Positions 1 to 5,211 of a stretch of DNA of 5,211 bases are shown in pieces. The translations under genes were made by a program, and so were the position numbers. How positions within the stretch are numbered: position 1 is the first letter of the stretch; every line of letters starts with the position of its first letter. The stretch lies in contig JAISQX010000123.1 in assembly GCA_031273965.1 (NCBI GenBank), positions 1 through 5,211 of the forward strand, given 5' to 3'. The notes beneath the pieces were generated by a model. The model saw only the letters and a list, made by a program, of their open reading frames with translations. It was not told the origin of the DNA and did no database searches. Source of the stretch: Clostridiales bacterium. GTDB lineage: Bacteria; Bacillota; Clostridia; Christensenellales; JAISNN01.

Positions 1-849
1 GATTACGCTGCTCTATATGCCGCCGCGGGAAGCGAATACGAGCTTAGCATCGTCGGCATATTCAGGATAAAAGAGAACGCGCAAAGCACAATGCTTTCTT
101 CCGGAATAGGGTATACGGCAAATCTTACAAAAATGATGCTTAATGACGCTTCGGCTTCAAAAATAGTCGCGGCGCAAAATCTTGAGATTATTGCGGATTC
201 CGGCATAAACGTTATAGGCGGCAATGTTTTTTCCGACGCCGCGGCGCAAGAACGCGTATTAAGGGAGACGGGCGCTTTGCAAACGCCTACCGGAATAAGC
301 GTCTACCCAAAGGATTTTGAAGCTAAGGAGGCAATTAAGAAATATCTCGACTATTACAACGACGCTATTGCCGCCGAAGGTGAGGAGCTGATTTATATTG
401 ACCTCGCGGGAATGATATTTGAAGTTATGGGGACGTTGATTGATACGATAGCCGTTATTTTGTCGGCTTTCGCGGCTATTTCTCTTGTGGTTTCTTCGCT
501 TATGATAGGCATAATAACATACGTTTCCGTGGTTGAACGCACAAAGGAAATAGGCATATTGCGCAGTATAGGCGCGAGAAAAAAGGATATTTCGCGAGTC
601 TTTAACGCCGAAACCCTTTTGATTGGCTTCACCGCCGGCGCACTCGGAGTTATCGTGACTTATTTGCTTTCGCTACCCATAAACCTTATAATCAAAAACC
701 TTGTCGGAGTAGAGGGAATAGCGAGTTTACCGTTCTCATACGCCGTCGTGTTGATACTTGTGAGTATGGCGTTGACGCTAATCGCCGGTATTATTCCGAG
801 TCGTATAGCCGCCAAAAAAGACCCCGTTGCGGCATTGAGGACTGAATAG
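1..849 (+). CDS. ABC transporter permease, FtsX/MacB-type, C-terminal part (5' partial)
   Basis: The reading frame is open from the first base to the TAG at 847-849, giving 282 visible codons; the start lies outside the window. The first ~140 residues have no membrane segment and would be the end of the extracytoplasmic domain. Three membrane helices follow, at about nt 427-530, 607-675 and 733-801. Between the first two lies the cytoplasmic coupling segment ERTKEIGILRSIGARKKDI (nt 535-591), the hallmark by which FtsX/MacB permeases contact their ATPase. The protein ends in the family's typical basic tail, PSRIAAKKDPVAALRTE. Such permeases act in the cytoplasmic membrane as mechanotransmission (type VII) ABC systems that expel peptides, drugs or lipoproteins or regulate wall hydrolases. 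The C-terminus reminds me of clostridial proteins in which an ATPase is fused upstream of the permease, but the N-terminus is not visible, so this is inference. The substrate cannot be told. It appears to end its own transcription unit, with a hairpin 29 bp downstream. Confidence 0.93.
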   Translation, partial: DYAALYAAAGSEYELSIVGIFRIKENAQSTMLSSGIGYTANLTKMMLNDASASKIVAAQNLEIIADSGINVIGGNVFSDAAAQERVLRETGALQTPTGISVYPKDFEAKEAIKKYLDYYNDAIAAEGEELIYIDLAGMIFEVMGTLIDTIAVILSAFAAISLVVSSLMIGIITYVSVVERTKEIGILRSIGARKKDISRVFNAETLLIGFTAGALGVIVTYLLSLPINLIIKNLVGVEGIASLPFSYAVVLILVSMALTLIAGIIPSRIAAKKDPVAALRTE

Positions 850-877
850 CAAGGCTTTCTTGAAGCTTGTAATAGAG

Positions 878-909
878 CAGGGCTTACGTATTTTCATGCG
901 TAAGCCCTG
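878..909 (+). terminator. Strong stem-loop after the permease gene, possible terminator
   Basis: An 11-bp perfect stem (878-888 with 899-909, CAGGGCTTACG/CGTAAGCCCTG) extends inward by one G-T wobble and two A-T pairs to a four-base TTTC loop at 892-895. It starts 29 bp after the permease stop. The usual immediate T-run is missing: the first T-rich stretch (GTTGTTTTTT, 921-930) begins 11 bases after the stem. It may therefore be an imperfect terminator or a 3'-end stabilising hairpin. The stem is certain; the termination role is inferred from its position. Confidence 0.6.
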
Positions 910-1037
910 TATTCGGGTTCGTTGTTTTTTGTTCGCAAAGTAAGAAGCGCATAAAAAAATTTGTGGACGGCTGCAAATATGGTTAAAAACTCGTTAGCGA
1001 CGGCGCGTATTAGCGAGAAATAAAAAAACTTAAGCTT

Positions 1038-1074
1038 TAATCATGACAAATTTTGAATAATATTGTATAATATT
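1038..1074 (+). repeat. 10-bp-phased AT-rich direct repeats over the promoter, possible operator
   Basis: The heptamer TAATATT occurs at 1058-1064 and again at 1068-1074, exactly one helical turn apart and overlapping the -10 box. Degenerate copies in the same phase lie at 1048 (AAATTTT, five of seven) and 1038 (TAATCAT, five of seven). OmpR/PhoB-family regulators bind direct repeats spaced about 10-11 bp, so this could be an autoregulatory site. The region is so AT-rich that chance phasing is quite possible. Confidence 0.35.
1043..1071 (+). promoter_or_regulatory. SigmaA/sigma70-type promoter for the two-component operon
   Basis: The -35 box ATGACA (1043-1048, five of six matching TTGACA) and a perfect -10 box TATAAT (1066-1071) are separated by exactly 17 bp. 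Transcription would start near 1078, leaving a leader of about 45 bases before the regulator ATG at 1123. The surrounding DNA is AT-rich. This gives the regulator and kinase their own promoter, independent of the permease upstream. It is the best promoter match I found in the window. Confidence 0.8.
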
Positions 1075-1110
1075 TATTAGGTTGGCGTTAAAATACCGCC
1101 GGTCTAATAA

Positions 1111-1116
1111 AGAGGA
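1111..1116 (+). promoter_or_regulatory. Ribosome binding site of the response regulator
   Basis: The purine-rich AGAGGA lies six bases upstream of the ATG at 1123 and matches the anti-Shine-Dalgarno core over GAGG. It supports 1123 as the start, which also places the family's conserved N-terminal acidic pocket at the usual residues 8-10. Confidence 0.75.
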
Positions 1117-1122
1117 ACGCCT

Positions 1123-1797
1123 ATGTTTAAAATACTTATTGCCGAGGACGACAAGAATATCCGCAAGCTTATAGCCGGATATCTAAAAAACGAAAACTAC
1201 TCCGTAGTGGAAGCGGCGGACGGCGATAGCGCTTTGGAAAAATTCGGCAATGAATTTTTTGATATGATTATAACGGATATAATGATGCCGGGTATATCAG
1301 GCACGGTTCTTGCCGCGCAAATAAGAAAGGACAATAAAGATATTCCCATACTTATGCTCACGGCAAAAGGCGCGCTGGACGATAAAAAGGAAGGATTTAA
1401 AAGCGGCGCCGACGATTATATGGTCAAGCCCATCGATATGGACGAGATGTTGCTAAGAGTGCGCGCGCTCATGCGCAGAAGTAAAAACGCTATGGAGAAA
1501 ATCATAAAAATCAACGACGTAACGATAAATTATGAAAACCTTACGGTGACGTCCGGCAAGGGTACTATTGAAATGCCCAAAAAAGAATTTCAGCTTATGT
1601 TTAAGCTCATATCGACTCCGGACAGGATTTTTACAAGAATGCAGTTAATGGACGAAATATGGGGATACGACAGCGAAAGCGACGACAGAACCGTGGACGT
1701 GCATATAAAAAGAATACGCGAAAAATTGGTCAATATAAACGATTTTGAGATAGTCACCATACGAGGGTTAGGGTATAAAGGAGTCATAAAAAAATGA
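1123..1797 (+). CDS. OmpR/PhoB-family response regulator
   Basis: This is a 224-residue DNA-binding response regulator, the normal length for the OmpR/PhoB class. Receiver domain, about residues 1-118: acidic pocket EDD at 8-10, phospho-acceptor Asp52 in ITDIMMPG, conserved Thr80 (LTAKG) and Lys102 in the VKP motif. All catalytic residues are present. Effector domain, about 127-222: a winged helix with the recognition helix RTVDVHIKRIREKL (189-202) and the wing motif TIRGLGYKG (212-220). It should be phosphorylated by the adjacent kinase and bind direct-repeat DNA to control transcription. The target genes cannot be read from the sequence; the phased repeats over its own promoter make autoregulation plausible. 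It is first in a two-gene operon, and its TGA stop overlaps the kinase ATG. No specific family name (VanR, PhoP and so on) can be assigned safely. Confidence 0.96.
   Translation: MFKILIAEDDKNIRKLIAGYLKNENYSVVEAADGDSALEKFGNEFFDMIITDIMMPGISGTVLAAQIRKDNKDIPILMLTAKGALDDKKEGFKSGADDYMVKPIDMDEMLLRVRALMRRSKNAMEKIIKINDVTINYENLTVTSGKGTIEMPKKEFQLMFKLISTPDRIFTRMQLMDEIWGYDSESDDRTVDVHIKRIREKLVNINDFEIVTIRGLGYKGVIKK
1777..1783 (+). promoter_or_regulatory. Ribosome binding site of the histidine kinase, inside the regulator gene
   Basis: AAAGGAG lies within the last codons of the regulator gene, ten bases before the ATG at 1794 and thirteen before the second in-frame ATG at 1797. The better spacing favours 1794, which makes the ATGA stop-start overlap typical of translational coupling. 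Confidence 0.75.
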
Positions 1798-2813
1798 TGA
1801 AAAAAATTGCGGTAAAGCTCATTGTCGCATTATTTTTGATTTTATTTATCGTATCGCTTTTGACTAGCTTTTTTCTCGGTATTCTTTTGCGCGCGAGCGG
1901 CGAAAGCATAACCCTTACAAGGGAGATGCTTTTTGTACTCGTTATGGTCATAGCCGTTATTATTCTGACGGCTTTTGCGTTCGCGACGAATTATCTCGTT
2001 ATTCGCCGGATAAACAAACTTATAGCCGCCACAAAGATAATAGCCAAAGGAAATTTCGACTTTGATATTAACGATTATTTTGACGATGAACTAAGCGAAC
2101 TGACGGCGAATTTTAATCTGATGATACAAGCTCTGCAGTCGAACGAATATCTCAGCAAAGAATTTATAAACAATGTTTCGCATGAGTTCAAAACTCCTAT
2201 AACATCTTTGAAAGGTTACGCCAAACTGCTCCAAAAGGATAATATAACGACGGACGAGCGCAAAGAATACTGTGAAATCATATTGAACGAAACCGAAAGG
2301 CTTCACAAACTGTCAAACGATTTGCTCCAATTATCGGCTTTGGACAGTCCGAATATCATTAGACAAACGGATTGTTTCAGACTTGACGAACAAATAAAGC
2401 GTATTATTTTACTTATGCAAAACGAATGGGAGAGTAAAAACATAGAGATGATTGTCGACCTCGACCCGATAAATTACAGAGGCAGCGAAGAACTTTTGTA
2501 TCTGGTTTGGCTCAACCTAATATCCAACGCCATAAAATATACAGACGAAAACGGTAAAATCGAAATCAAGCTTAACGAAGAAACCAATATCATGTTTAAG
2601 ATAAAGGATAACGGAGTAGGTATAAAAAAAGAATACCATGATAAAATTTTTGAACAATTTTTTGTCGGAGATAAATCGCGCAATCAGGGCAGTAGCGGTT
2701 TAGGTTTGCCTATTACAAAAAAAATAATTGATAAACTTAAGGGAAATATCTCTTTTACAAGCACGGAGGGCGTGGGAACCGAGTTTGTGGTTCTTTTGAC
2801 AAAAACCGATTGA
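1794..2813 (+). CDS. HAMP-domain sensor histidine kinase with very short extracytoplasmic loop
   Basis: This is a 339-residue membrane sensor kinase. Two helices (about 8-32 and 46-69) frame an outside segment of only about 12-14 residues, so no folded periplasmic-type sensor domain exists. A HAMP linker follows (about 70-120), then the dimerisation helix with phospho-accepting His130 in SHEFKTPI; the HExxT pattern (Glu131, Thr134) also fits phosphatase activity on the regulator. The ATP-binding domain is intact: N-box WLNLISNAIKYT (239-250), G1 DNGVGI (272-277), F-box FEQFF (286-290) and G2 GSSGLGLPI (299-307). It should phosphorylate Asp52 of the regulator whose gene it overlaps by four bases. 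The signal probably comes from within the membrane, from the short loop or from a partner protein. Classical BceS-type intramembrane sensors usually lack HAMP, so this is not a clear member of that group. The ligand is unknown. Confidence 0.95.
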   Translation: MMKKIAVKLIVALFLILFIVSLLTSFFLGILLRASGESITLTREMLFVLVMVIAVIILTAFAFATNYLVIRRINKLIAATKIIAKGNFDFDINDYFDDELSELTANFNLMIQALQSNEYLSKEFINNVSHEFKTPITSLKGYAKLLQKDNITTDERKEYCEIILNETERLHKLSNDLLQLSALDSPNIIRQTDCFRLDEQIKRIILLMQNEWESKNIEMIVDLDPINYRGSEELLYLVWLNLISNAIKYTDENGKIEIKLNEETNIMFKIKDNGVGIKKEYHDKIFEQFFVGDKSRNQGSSGLGLPITKKIIDKLKGNISFTSTEGVGTEFVVLLTKTD

Positions 2814-2868
2814 TTACGGCGTTATGCGAGGCGCTTTCATTATGTTTTAGACGCTTACATAAGAATTT

Positions 2869-2897
2869 TTGAAAGATCGCCGCATATACTATACTAT
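2869..2897 (+). promoter_or_regulatory. Weak candidate promoter for the small beta-rich protein gene
   Basis: A good -35 box, TTGAAA (2869-2874), is followed by TATACT at 2890-2895 with a short 15-bp spacer, or by the poorer TACTAT at 2892-2897 with the ideal 17-bp spacer. Either -10 box runs into the first copy of the 15-bp tandem repeat. It is the only plausible start signal between the kinase stop and the next gene. Read-through from the kinase operon is the alternative, since no convincing terminator follows the kinase. Confidence 0.35.
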
Positions 2898-2922
2898 TGT
2901 AGCCGTCACTATTGTAGCCGTC
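2893..2922 (+). repeat. Perfect 15-bp tandem duplication
   Basis: ACTATTGTAGCCGTC occurs twice, back to back and without mismatch, at 2893-2907 and 2908-2922. It lies in the spacer between the kinase stop and the next start. It may be a recent slippage duplication or a paired protein-binding site. The 15-bp period does not fit the 10-11 bp spacing usual for OmpR/PhoB-family half-sites. Confidence 0.85.
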
Positions 2923-2962
2923 CCGCAAATAAAAATTTATTTTTTATAGCCCCATAACAAGC

Positions 2963-2968
2963 GAGGTG
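2963..2968 (+). promoter_or_regulatory. Ribosome binding site that favours a TTG start at 2975
   Basis: GAGGTG is a six-base match to the anti-Shine-Dalgarno sequence and ends six bases before TTG at 2975, an ideal spacing. The in-frame GTG at 2966 is part of this same motif and so has no proper ribosome site of its own. This decides for TTG at 2975, although GTG at 2966 would add only three residues. Confidence 0.6.
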
Positions 2969-2974
2969 CCGCTT

Positions 2975-3451
2975 TTGTATAATCTGCTTTTAAATTCTAA
3001 TTTTATCATAAACGCGGATGACGCGCCTATGTATTATATCGATAACAACGGAGATTTTACATACGACGAGTTATCGATATCGGGTGCGCGTACATGCAGT
3101 ATAAGCTTTAAAAAAGCCGACGGGGAAGAGTGGGATGAAAAAAAAGCCGTGATGTCTTACGAGCCGTTTGTCGAAGCGAAAAACGCTCGCGGAGTTATTT
3201 TTGGCGCGCATATAAGAGCCGTCGAAGCGCAAAGCGTGAATTTTTATTTGGAATACTTCGACATTTTTTTTAAGCATAGCGGCGTTCACCGCGAAAGTGC
3301 GACGGAGAATATAAGTTATAACTTTTTAAAAATCGGTAAGTATTTTAAGTTGCCCGAGGGGACGGCTTACTTTAAACCGGGTATAGAAGTGAGAGGAAAG
3401 ATTACCGCGTTGACATTTTTTTATCCTTTCGCATATCTTTCAAATCGTTAA
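2975..3451 (+). CDS. Hypothetical protein, predicted beta-sandwich / carbohydrate-binding-module-like
   Basis: A protein of about 158 residues (161 from the GTG at 2966) that I do not recognise. No signal peptide, membrane helix or cell-wall anchor is visible, so it should be cytosolic or exported by a non-standard route. It opens with YNLLLNSNF, resembling the N-LL-NSNF opening of jelly-roll CBM-like modules found in phage tail and surface proteins. It continues with alternating hydrophobic and polar stretches rich in Tyr and Phe (MYYIDNNGDFTY, VNFYLEYFDIFF) and ends with FKLPEGTAYFKPGIEVRGK, similar to the last strands of such domains. I infer an all-beta sandwich; sugar binding is a guess. 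No catalytic motif is apparent. The gene is 161 bp behind the kinase, and its start depends on a strong GAGGTG ribosome site and a rare TTG. Base use resembles its neighbours, so recent transfer is not indicated. Confidence 0.75.
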   Translation: MYNLLLNSNFIINADDAPMYYIDNNGDFTYDELSISGARTCSISFKKADGEEWDEKKAVMSYEPFVEAKNARGVIFGAHIRAVEAQSVNFYLEYFDIFFKHSGVHRESATENISYNFLKIGKYFKLPEGTAYFKPGIEVRGKITALTFFYPFAYLSNR

Positions 3452-3488
3452 AACCAAAAAGGCGAGCTAAGTAATTTTTTTGTCCATA

Positions 3489-3531
3489 AAAAAACGAGGA
3501 GAAATTCCGTTCGAATTTTTCCTCGTTTTTT
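3489..3531. terminator. Bidirectional intrinsic terminator between convergent genes
   Basis: A 19-bp stem pairs 3489-3507 with 3513-3531 around the five-base loop CGTTC (3508-3512). The only irregularity is one G-T wobble (3501/3519). The core CGAGGA/TTCCTCG is flanked by an A-run on the left (3488-3494) and a T-run on the right (3526-3531), so each strand reads as a hairpin followed by a U-tract. It lies 37 bp after the plus-strand stop at 3451 and 12 bp after the minus-strand stop at 3544, where both transcripts should end. Confidence 0.92.
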
Positions 3532-3543
3532 ATTTAAATATTT

Positions 3544-5211
3544 CTAATTCAAATTATATTTTCCGCTTTTTCTCAAGGAGTCGTATATGAACGCGCTCAG
3601 AGGAATATTTAAAAACAATATAGCCGGAGCTAAGATAGATACGGGAGCCGTGGACGCAGAAGCGTCCGCCGCGCCTAAGAACAACAGCGAGATAACGGAT
3701 ACCAAAACTATCAGAACCGCGGCAACGATTAGGTTTAACCTTAACGCAAACTTTAAGTTAAAATTATCCTTCACGCGTTTGTCCGGATTGGCAAGATACG
3801 CGGCTATATGATATGCGGGGACAATAATCGGGATAAATAGCAACGCGAGGAAACTGCCCGTCTGGAAATTAAATAATCCGTTAAAGACGCTTCTCATAAG
3901 CAAAAGCTCAACCAGCCAGATAATCCACGCCGCGCTGTAAGTAAGCATATTGATTTTTCTGCCGTAAATATAATTTTTCGCATAAAATTCGGAGGTGTTG
4001 GTTTTGTTATAAGCGCGAATTTCATAACCTTCGTTCGTGAGTTTATTTTTTACGTCGTTAAAATATACGGGGCGGGTTTCGGTGTTTCCAAAGTCGTCTT
4101 GCATTGGCGGCATACCGCTTTCCTCAAAACCGCCGGAACGCTTCGAGAGTATTTCATTGGCAAATACGCTCTTATAATTTATTTCGTTCGCGTCTTTATC
4201 CGCGTCGTATTTTTCAAATTTTTGTATTTTAAGCTCATTATTATCCAAAAAATCCGTGTTTCTATCATAAAAAACATCTCCGAAAAGTTTGTCGCGGCTG
4301 TTTGTGGCGTCGGCTTTGTAGCTCGCCGTTTTTAGAACGGGGGCTTCATCCGCGGCTTTTACGGGGATTTCTTCCCGCTTTGCCGGATTTTCTTTGTTGG
4401 CGTAGACGTTGTTTCCGGCTTCGTCTCTATATCTGCCTATGCCGAGTATTTTTGCCGCCGACTCTTTGGTTTCGTCGACGGGAGCATTTTTCACACCGTA
4501 CGCATCCTGTTCATACGCGAACGGATCAAACTTTCCGTAAGAAAGCTGAGGAATAGGAGGATGTGACGAAGACGAGGCGGGGTAATCTTCGATTTTTTCT
4601 TTTACCACGCTAGAAACGGCTACCGACGGCGCGTAGAGAATATCGTATGCCTTTGTTGCAAGATGCTCTTTTTCGGCAACAGTTTCTTTGTATTCTCTGT
4701 CGTATTCCTCGTGCTGAATCCTTATGCTTTCCTTTTGGCGGTCATAGTCAAAGAACGCCGGTTGCGGCGGATATTGAACCGGAGCGCGATCGGCAGGGGA
4801 AGAAGATTGGTGTTGCGCGGGTTCTTCGGCGACGGAAGCCTCATATGATTTTTCGTGAGCGTGAGACGAGGCGGGCGGTTCGTTGACGACGTTTACGTTT
4901 ACTACCACATTGACGCCTTCCTTACCGCTTGCCGCGTCTTTTACGACGTCGCTATTAGCGGTGGCGGCAGCGGCGGGGGAAGAAGAGGATGCCACCGGCT
5001 CGAATGCCGCCGCTACATCTTCAAACATCGAGGTTTGGTCCGTCTCCGGCTCGACGTTTTCAACGGATGCGACAAAGGTATTTTCATTCGTTAAGTCATT
5101 GACCTCTTCGCCGTCAAACATATCTCCGGTATTTGCACTGACCGGCAACTTTCTTTTTGGAATGCTGTCTCGTCTATTGTTAGGGCGAAGCTCGTTCACG
5201 TCAAAAGGAGG
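3544..5211 (-). CDS. Hypothetical four-helix membrane protein with long disordered N-terminal tail (5' end probably outside window)
   Basis: I do not recognise this protein. The frame runs from the right edge to TAG at 3544-3546. The first in-window start is GTG at 5199 (551 residues), but the bases before it read CCTCCTTTTGAC on this strand, with no ribosome site, and the frame stays open (PPFDV before NELRP), so the gene probably begins beyond the window. Numbered from that GTG, residues 1 to about 380 are low-complexity and acidic, rich in Ala, Ser, Pro, Glu and Asp, with a Val-Asn run at 96-107, a charged probable helix at about 150-188 and an aromatic motif YGKFDPFAYEQDAYG at 221-235. 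A more ordered stretch (about 378-416, with Tyr, Phe and basic residues) leads into four membrane helices at about 418-439, 447-469, 487-509 and 517-540. The basic loop at 473-488 and the Lys/Arg-containing C-terminus suggest both ends are cytosolic. A scaffold or localisation role is possible, but no function is shown. It converges on the small beta-rich gene. Confidence 0.85.
   Translation of the reverse strand, partial: PPFDVNELRPNNRRDSIPKRKLPVSANTGDMFDGEEVNDLTNENTFVASVENVEPETDQTSMFEDVAAAFEPVASSSSPAAAATANSDVVKDAASGKEGVNVVVNVNVVNEPPASSHAHEKSYEASVAEEPAQHQSSSPADRAPVQYPPQPAFFDYDRQKESIRIQHEEYDREYKETVAEKEHLATKAYDILYAPSVAVSSVVKEKIEDYPASSSSHPPIPQLSYGKFDPFAYEQDAYGVKNAPVDETKESAAKILGIGRYRDEAGNNVYANKENPAKREEIPVKAADEAPVLKTASYKADATNSRDKLFGDVFYDRNTDFLDNNELKIQKFEKYDADKDANEINYKSVFANEILSKRSGGFEESGMPPMQDDFGNTETRPVYFNDVKNKLTNEGYEIRAYNKTNTSEFYAKNYIYGRKINMLTYSAAWIIWLVELLLMRSVFNGLFNFQTGSFLALLFIPIIVPAYHIAAYLANPDKRVKDNFNLKFALRLNLIVAAVLIVLVSVISLLFLGAADASASTAPVSILAPAILFLNIPLSAFIYDSLRKSGKYNLN

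Noticed and set aside
990..1017. Imperfect inverted repeat CTCGTTAG/TTAGCGAG
   Set aside because: It needs two wobble pairs and a 12-base loop, and is followed by A-rich rather than T-rich DNA on the plus strand; on the minus strand the wobbles become mismatches.
979..1023. Micro-frame ATG to TAA of 14 codons in the spacer upstream of the two-component promoter
   Set aside because: It has no good ribosome binding site, no composition signal and no recognisable peptide; a 14-codon frame is expected by chance.
2840..2870. Possible terminator after the kinase gene (TTATGT/ACATAA followed by TTTTT)
   Set aside because: Only six AT-rich pairs with an 11-base loop; too weak to call a terminator.
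2927..2942. AT palindrome AAATAAA-AA-TTTATTT upstream of the beta-rich gene
   Set aside because: The two-base loop cannot form a hairpin and such A/T symmetry is common by chance in this AT-rich spacer.
393..3289. Minus-strand open frames of 65-79 codons inside the permease, regulator, kinase and beta-protein genes
   Set aside because: They lie opposite well-supported genes with intact family motifs and have no recognisable features of their own.
3587..5094. Several plus-strand open frames of 60-84 codons antisense to the large minus-strand gene
   Set aside because: They overlap one another and a single continuous 551-codon frame on the other strand, show no domain pattern and read as Arg/Cys/Phe-rich translations typical of antisense shadows.

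Overview
This window looks like chromosomal DNA from an uncultured low-to-moderate-GC Firmicutes-type bacterium, probably a clostridial lineage. The grounds are: AT-rich intergenic DNA with sigma70/sigmaA-type promoter boxes, Shine-Dalgarno-led starts, the standard code (TGA, TAG and TAA all used as stops), an HEFKTPI-type histidine kinase H-box, and an FtsX/MacB-type permease whose C-terminus resembles clostridial ATPase-permease fusions. Nothing in the window identifies the species. There are no RNA genes, IS elements or CRISPR arrays.

Layout. (1) 1-849, plus strand: the C-terminal part of an ABC transporter permease, with its 5' end outside the window. (2) 850-1122, non-coding: a strong hairpin just after the permease stop, then a near-consensus promoter (ATGACA-N17-TATAAT), 10-bp-phased AT-rich repeats over that promoter, and a small leader hairpin. 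(3) 1123-2813, plus strand: a complete two-component operon, an OmpR/PhoB-type response regulator and a HAMP-containing histidine kinase, overlapping by ATGA. The kinase has only about a dozen residues outside the membrane. (4) 2814-2974, non-coding: a perfect 15-bp tandem duplication and a weak promoter candidate. (5) 2975-3451, plus strand: a small unrecognised protein that looks like a beta-sandwich or carbohydrate-binding-module-like domain without a signal peptide. (6) 3489-3531: a strong bidirectional terminator between convergent genes. (7) 3544-5211, minus strand: a large unrecognised protein with about 410 residues of low-complexity, probably disordered, cytosolic sequence followed by four transmembrane helices. 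Its reading frame is open to the right edge of the window.

How the genes relate. The regulator and kinase clearly work as a pair. The permease upstream belongs to a superfamily that often cooperates with short-loop kinases in envelope-stress or peptide-antibiotic responses, but here it is separated by a hairpin and a fresh promoter, so a functional link is only a hypothesis. The small beta-rich protein and the disordered-tail membrane protein have no evident link to the rest. The latter is the best candidate for something undescribed. I see no convincing new multi-gene system.
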